From: Planctomycetaceae bacterium
GTDB lineage: Bacteria; Planctomycetota; Planctomycetia; Pirellulales; Pirellulaceae
Reading direction: 5' to 3'
Length of the DNA stretch: 9,152 nucleotides
Assembly: GCA_007695205.1 (NCBI GenBank)
Contig: REEF01000332.1
Span: 1-9,152 of the forward strand
Shown here: positions 5,582 to 9,152 of the stretch, piece by piece
How positions within the stretch are numbered: the first letter of the stretch is position 1
How the letters are laid out: every line of letters begins with the position of its first letter
Notes under the pieces: generated by a model
Database searches by the model: none
What the model was told of the DNA's origin: nothing
What the model saw: the letters and a program-made list of their open reading frames with translations, nothing else
Translations under genes and position numbers: made by a program

Positions 5582-8383
5582 TCACCAGCCGCTTTTGAGC
5601 AATTCGTCTACCGAAACTGGGTCCAGTACCAACGAGCAGCTTTCCCAGTCGGCGTCCTCGACTTTGCTGTACTTCGTGTCGAAGGGATTTCGAGTTGCCG
5701 TGGTTCGATCGATCAGTTTGCGTGCATCGACTTCGTTATCGAGTGCGATCTGTACCCAAACGTCTTCCAGCGTATCCGGGATCTGACCAAACAAGTCGTG
5801 GATGGCTTCCAGCCGATCGGCCAATACCTCGTGCACGCGATCTTCCACCGAATCGCGGTAACGCAGATTGGCAATCCAAATCACCTCGCGTGTTTGGCCG
5901 ATTCGCTGGATACGACCCTTTCGCTGCTCGAGCCGGGTCGGGTTCCATGGCAAGTCGATGTTGATCAGCGTTCCAAGACGCTGCAGGTTGAGCCCCTCGG
6001 ATGCGGCGTCCGTACCGAGCAGCAACTTCAGCTCGCCACTGCGCACCCGAGACTTCAGCAACTCGCGATGGCAGCGCTGAAAACGGCCGGCACGCCAAAA
6101 TCCCGATCGATTGCTGCCCGCATAGAGCCCGATTTCCATATCGGCGAACTCGGGCAACCTGGCCAGTTCATCGCCCATCCAGCGAACCGTGTCGTAGTAC
6201 TGCGAAAACAGGATGCAACCGAGTTCTAACCAGCGACGTTCTACATCCGGACGAGTTCCCAGCAGATAACCAAGGATCGCCTCCAATTTCGGATCGCGAT
6301 TGCCACCCTGTTTTAGTAGCTCGAGGCACCGAGTCAGCGAGGTCACCTCCGCCTCGGTGAAATCCTTGAAGTCGCTGTTCGCGTTGGCAAGTCGATTCGC
6401 GGCTGCGACTTCATCGGCATCATGCTCGTCTTCCAAGTCGTCTTCGTCCTCGTCGCCGAACGCGTCCAACTCATGACCGAGCAACTTGAGAACCGTGCGC
6501 CGTCCAGCCTCCATGGAGCTGCCGAGACGCCGCAATAACAGCGTCTTAAAGAACCCGGCCCCCCGAACTCGGTACTGGAGTAATTGCGAAAAGTTCTCGG
6601 CCTCCTGGTAGGCGTCACGCAGGTAACCACCAAGCGTCAGACCGCTGTCGTTGTCCTCACCAAACAATCGCACGGCAACACGAGGCAGGTAGTAGCTGCC
6701 GGTTGCCGGGTTGATCGTATCTTCCAGGTAGCCACGCGTCCGGCGAACGATACAGCGAAGCAACGGATTGAAGCGTTCGCCGTATCCGGGCAGCAAACTG
6801 TTCTCAAGCTGAGTGCGACGAATCGCAGGCGATATCCGGTTCAGCACCTCGGGTTTGAACTGCCACTGTTGGTCATCGGCGTCGATGTTTCGCCGAATGC
6901 GATCCAGTGCATTGTCTTCGCTTCGTGCCGGCAAAGGATCGCGAACGAACTGCCAGCCATCATTGGGATCGGTTGGGACGGTTTGCTCACCGGTGGCAAT
7001 CGCCAGGCAACGGCTGGCTTGAAACCAGGGACTCGTCCGTGTCCAGCCACCCAAGACGCCCGCATTGCCGTAAGAAAGCGTGTGCAACAGATCCCATGCT
7101 TCCAACGGATGGAGCTGGACCGGCGTGGCCGTCGCCAACAACATGCTCTTGGTCTTGGGGCCGATATCTCGCAAAAACGCCATCAGCTTGTTCGGATCGG
7201 CGCGTTCATCGACTTCGTCGTTGCCAGCGTCGACTTTGGGGATTTTTCGTCGGCGAGCCCGATGGGCTTCGTCGACGATCACGCACGTGTATTGACGACT
7301 CAGCAATTCTCGAATTGCTTCCGGCATGCCTCGCACCACCAGCCCCTGAGAAACCAAGCCGATTCTCCGTGGGCATTTCCCCAACGATCGCACACCATCC
7401 GACGGGTACTCGAGATCGTGCTCGTCGATCCACGATTTGCCAGTCCATCGCGCCGACGGCAACAGCAACAATTCCATCAACTCGTCCTGCCACTGCTGCA
7501 GGAGCGGCTTTGGCGCAAGCACCAAAATCGGCCCGCCATCCGGATCATCGACCGCCATCAGCAGGGCAGCCATCGCGAGCTGCACCGTCTTGCCGAGCCC
7601 AACTTGATCCGCGAGCACCAACCGTGCACCGCCCAGTCGATGACGTTCGAGCGCCAGCTTGGCAAAATACTTCTGGTGCGGCCACAGCCCCAGTTCTCGG
7701 CGATACACGGGCGTTTCCACCGCGGCCGTGGCTGCCGCAACGGTCGGGTCCTTCGTCTGCTGAAACTCCGTTCGTTCAATGATTCGCCTGTCGATGGTTC
7801 GTTTGATGTCCTGGACAATGAACGGACAACACGAAAGGCCCATGGCTCGCGGATCGTTCCACAGGGCGTCGAACTCCTCCTGAACCCAAGCGACCGTTTC
7901 GGCCGAGTCATCCTCCCACAGCAATTCGTAGTTCATTCTCCAGGCACTGGCACTTTCGTTGACGCTGCCGAGAAATGCCGTCGCGGGCTTATCGGCATAG
8001 CGAATCACGCCCGCCTTGCCGTGGATCAAACCAAAGGCGGAATCCGGCAAGACCCGTACCTCTAGTTTTCCGGACGTCAGCGCGGTATAGAGAGCCTTGT
8101 AACGAGGCAGCGCATCGACGGGTGCATCCTCGGGGCGCCCCGAACACCAACTGCGGCGCATCGCAGCTTGCGCCGCAGCGGCAGTCGAAATATCCTCGGG
8201 ATCCAGTTCCGAGTTGCAGACGATTCGGACCGGTCCTTGCATGCCGTTCAGTGCTTCGCCGGCGATTTCGAACAGGCTCGAGCGAAAATAGCCCGCGATG
8301 CGGTCGTACGCGACCGCACCCGCCAGACGGCTATTGAGGACCGACTGGTCCAGCCGACTTCGTCTGCTCGAATGATACCGCAT
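5582..8383 (-). CDS. Phospholipase D-like nuclease fused to a SNF2-family helicase (candidate defence protein)
   Basis: This 933-aa protein joins two activities. Residues about 1-180 form a phospholipase-D-type domain with a single HKD-like motif: H121-x-K123 (LIHGKAG) followed by G139-S140-x-N142 (LGSVNES) and MNYELLW, preceded by YDRIAGYFRSS. One motif suggests dimerisation for nuclease activity. A SNF2-type superfamily 2 helicase follows: Q-like WPHQ at 234-237, Walker A DQVGLGKT 259-266 (K265), DEAH 371-374, TATP 418-421, then motif V GTDAASEGLNLQ near 790-801 and motif VI QRIGQ near 826-830. A very acidic stretch (GDEDEDDLEDEHDADE) lies near 640-656 inside the helicase region. All motifs are intact and no frameshift is seen. 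ATG 8383 fits the domain start; the only ribosome-like sequence is a weak AAAGAGAA at about 8394-8401. PLD and SNF2 proteins occur as separate subunits in DISARM (DrmC, DrmD). The defence role is inference. Confidence 0.88.
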   Translation of the reverse strand: MRYHSSRRSRLDQSVLNSRLAGAVAYDRIAGYFRSSLFEIAGEALNGMQGPVRIVCNSELDPEDISTAAAAQAAMRRSWCSGRPEDAPVDALPRYKALYTALTSGKLEVRVLPDSAFGLIHGKAGVIRYADKPATAFLGSVNESASAWRMNYELLWEDDSAETVAWVQEEFDALWNDPRAMGLSCCPFIVQDIKRTIDRRIIERTEFQQTKDPTVAAATAAVETPVYRRELGLWPHQKYFAKLALERHRLGGARLVLADQVGLGKTVQLAMAALLMAVDDPDGGPILVLAPKPLLQQWQDELMELLLLPSARWTGKSWIDEHDLEYPSDGVRSLGKCPRRIGLVSQGLVVRGMPEAIRELLSRQYTCVIVDEAHRARRRKIPKVDAGNDEVDERADPNKLMAFLRDIGPKTKSMLLATATPVQLHPLEAWDLLHTLSYGNAGVLGGWTRTSPWFQASRCLAIATGEQTVPTDPNDGWQFVRDPLPARSEDNALDRIRRNIDADDQQWQFKPEVLNRISPAIRRTQLENSLLPGYGERFNPLLRCIVRRTRGYLEDTINPATGSYYLPRVAVRLFGEDNDSGLTLGGYLRDAYQEAENFSQLLQYRVRGAGFFKTLLLRRLGSSMEAGRRTVLKLLGHELDAFGDEDEDDLEDEHDADEVAAANRLANANSDFKDFTEAEVTSLTRCLELLKQGGNRDPKLEAILGYLLGTRPDVERRWLELGCILFSQYYDTVRWMGDELARLPEFADMEIGLYAGSNRSGFWRAGRFQRCHRELLKSRVRSGELKLLLGTDAASEGLNLQRLGTLINIDLPWNPTRLEQRKGRIQRIGQTREVIWIANLRYRDSVEDRVHEVLADRLEAIHDLFGQIPDTLEDVWVQIALDNEVDARKLIDRTTATRNPFDTKYSKVEDADWESCSLVLDPVSVDELLKSGW

Positions 8384-8408
8384 GTTGGTTGATTCTCTTT
8401 AACAAATC

Positions 8409-8483
8409 GTAGCAGGCACAAATTGTAGCAGGCACACTCCGTGTGCCGTCCGCAGGTTACGGCACACGGAGTGTGCCTACTAC
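8409..8483. repeat. REP-like nested palindrome pair between the HTH and helicase genes
   Basis: The left arm at 8425-8449 (GTAGCAGGCACACTCC then GTGTGCCGT) is the reverse complement of the right arm at 8459-8483 with one mismatch in 25, and the loop is 9 bases. Each arm is itself palindromic: GGCACAC-TCC-GTGTGCC gives a 7-bp stem with a 3-base loop. The unit can therefore fold as two small hairpins or one long one, the layout of paired REP elements. A partial copy, GTAGCAGGCACA, lies just outside at 8409-8420, followed by AATT and the full copy. It ends 16 bp from the stop of the HTH gene and 25 bp from the helicase start. I recall similar sequences being frequent in Pirellulales genomes. Confidence 0.85.
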
Positions 8484-8499
8484 TTTGGAATTGAACCAC

Positions 8500-9120
8500 T
8501 TACTCCTGCGCGCTCGCTTCGTTGGCAGTGCTTGGAGTCTTCGCTGCAAGAACAGCCAATTTCCGCAGGTATTCCTCGACTGGAATACCATGAGCCGCCG
8601 ACAACGCTTCCAATGCTTTCCTCGAAACGGTTTGCTCGCCGTGTTCTATCCGCCGCAACTGCCTGGGCGTAAGCCCCACAACATCGGTCTGTTTTAGACC
8701 TGAGGATTCACGAAGAGCTCGAACGGCGCTGCCGTACGTCTGTTTAAACTGCTCGGTCTTCTTCACATCCTCGATTGCTGCCGATGGATCAATCAATTGT
8801 TGCAACTGCTTCCAGCCAAGATGGGTATCGGAATGAGGCCAATGAAGAAATCGTCCATCTTCGTCGATCTCAAAATCTGACAACCTTGACGAATCGTTGC
8901 CCAGGAACCGTTTGAGCTTCTCACTCGGGACAACCATACGATGAAAGCAGGGCGATAGCAGCACCAAATCTTCCTCTTCAACCCAAGCATCCACAATGGT
9001 TTCCCTTCCGTCGTGTTCGGCCATTCCACTTACCAACCGGTAAATGAGTTCGCCTTCTGAGGCCCGATCGCGCTTTGAGGCGATGTGAAGCCGCTGCGAC
9101 GATCGGATTTGCAAAGACAT
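8500..9120 (-). CDS. XRE-type helix-turn-helix protein with N-terminal DUF2442-like region
   Basis: From ATG 9120 the protein is 206 aa. Residues about 42-112 resemble DUF2442: a beta-rich stretch (VDAWVEEEDLVLLS), then FEIDEDGRFLHWPHSDTHLGW. Residues about 128-185 form an XRE/Cro-type helix-turn-helix, with VRALRESSGLKQTDVVG as the first helices and TPRQLRRIEHGE as the recognition helix region. The combination resembles antitoxin-like or autoregulatory DNA-binding proteins. The start is uncertain: no good ribosome site precedes 9120, and the frame stays open upstream to the window edge (reading LPIEAVTARL before the Met), so the real N-terminus may lie outside. It precedes the nuclease-helicase in the same direction with a 116-bp gap holding a REP-like element, so it may regulate or partner that protein (inference). 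Confidence 0.8.
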   Translation of the reverse strand: MSLQIRSSQRLHIASKRDRASEGELIYRLVSGMAEHDGRETIVDAWVEEEDLVLLSPCFHRMVVPSEKLKRFLGNDSSRLSDFEIDEDGRFLHWPHSDTHLGWKQLQQLIDPSAAIEDVKKTEQFKQTYGSAVRALRESSGLKQTDVVGLTPRQLRRIEHGEQTVSRKALEALSAAHGIPVEEYLRKLAVLAAKTPSTANEASAQE

Positions 9121-9152
9121 GAGTCGCGCCGTAACCGCCTCGATCGGCAGCT

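Noticed and set aside
6584..8065. A 493-codon open frame on the + strand opposite the helicase
   Set aside because: The - strand frame carries complete PLD and SNF2 motifs over the same bases; the + strand translation is Arg/Gln/His-rich with no domain.
5582..8383. Naming the helicase gene as DISARM drmD or Mokosh mkoC
   Set aside because: DrmD is, as far as I know, a separate SNF2 protein without this N-terminal PLD domain, and the Mokosh helicase is of superfamily 1, whereas DEAH and QRIGQ here indicate SNF2. No other DISARM gene is in the window.
8409..8483. The repeated GTAGCAGGCACA units considered as a CRISPR array
   Set aside because: There are only one full palindrome pair and one partial copy, separated by 4 and 9 bases, with no spacer-sized unique sequences and no cas genes.

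Overview
The window reads as a moderately GC-rich bacterial chromosome, most likely from a planctomycete of the Pirellulales. That assignment is an inference: it rests on my recollection of the style of the dispersed repeats (a REP-like element built on GGCACACTCCGTGTGCC, and a 21-bp inverted repeat containing GGGAGTCGTTTTC) and on the gene repertoire. No rRNA, tRNA or other taxonomic marker is present.

Left half (about 1-5330, + strand): after a 256-bp leader with a perfect 21-bp inverted repeat come five closely spaced co-directional genes that look like one operon. They encode an exported protein of six tandem BON domains (257-1720), a CstB-like persulfide dioxygenase fused to a pseudo-rhodanese and an active-type rhodanese (1775-3163), a small GlsB/YeaQ-type membrane protein (3200-3481), a HAD-IB/MtnX-like phosphatase whose GTG overlaps the preceding stop (3478-4221), and a glycerol-1-phosphate-dehydrogenase-type enzyme (4237-5292). 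A GC-rich hairpin follows the last stop codon. The set suggests an envelope and reactive-sulfur stress module coupled to a two-enzyme step acting on a sugar or polyol phosphate. Taken literally, the last two enzymes would convert DHAP to sn-glycerol-1-phosphate and then to glycerol or a related product.

Middle (5293-5581): a 289-bp non-coding junction between convergent genes. It holds the hairpin, a near-tandem GTCTGGG(G)TCA repeat running into a GGGGTCAGGTCTTGAC sequence of mobile-repeat appearance, and GC-rich stretches.

Right half (5582-9152, - strand): a probable two-gene accessory module. Read in transcription order, an XRE-type helix-turn-helix protein with an N-terminal DUF2442-like region (9120 to 8500, possibly starting beyond the window) is followed by a REP-like palindrome pair and then by a 933-aa fusion of a phospholipase-D-type nuclease domain with a SNF2-family helicase (8383 to 5582). 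This nuclease-helicase plus HTH pair has the look of an anti-phage or DNA-processing system, and it is the most interesting part of the window.
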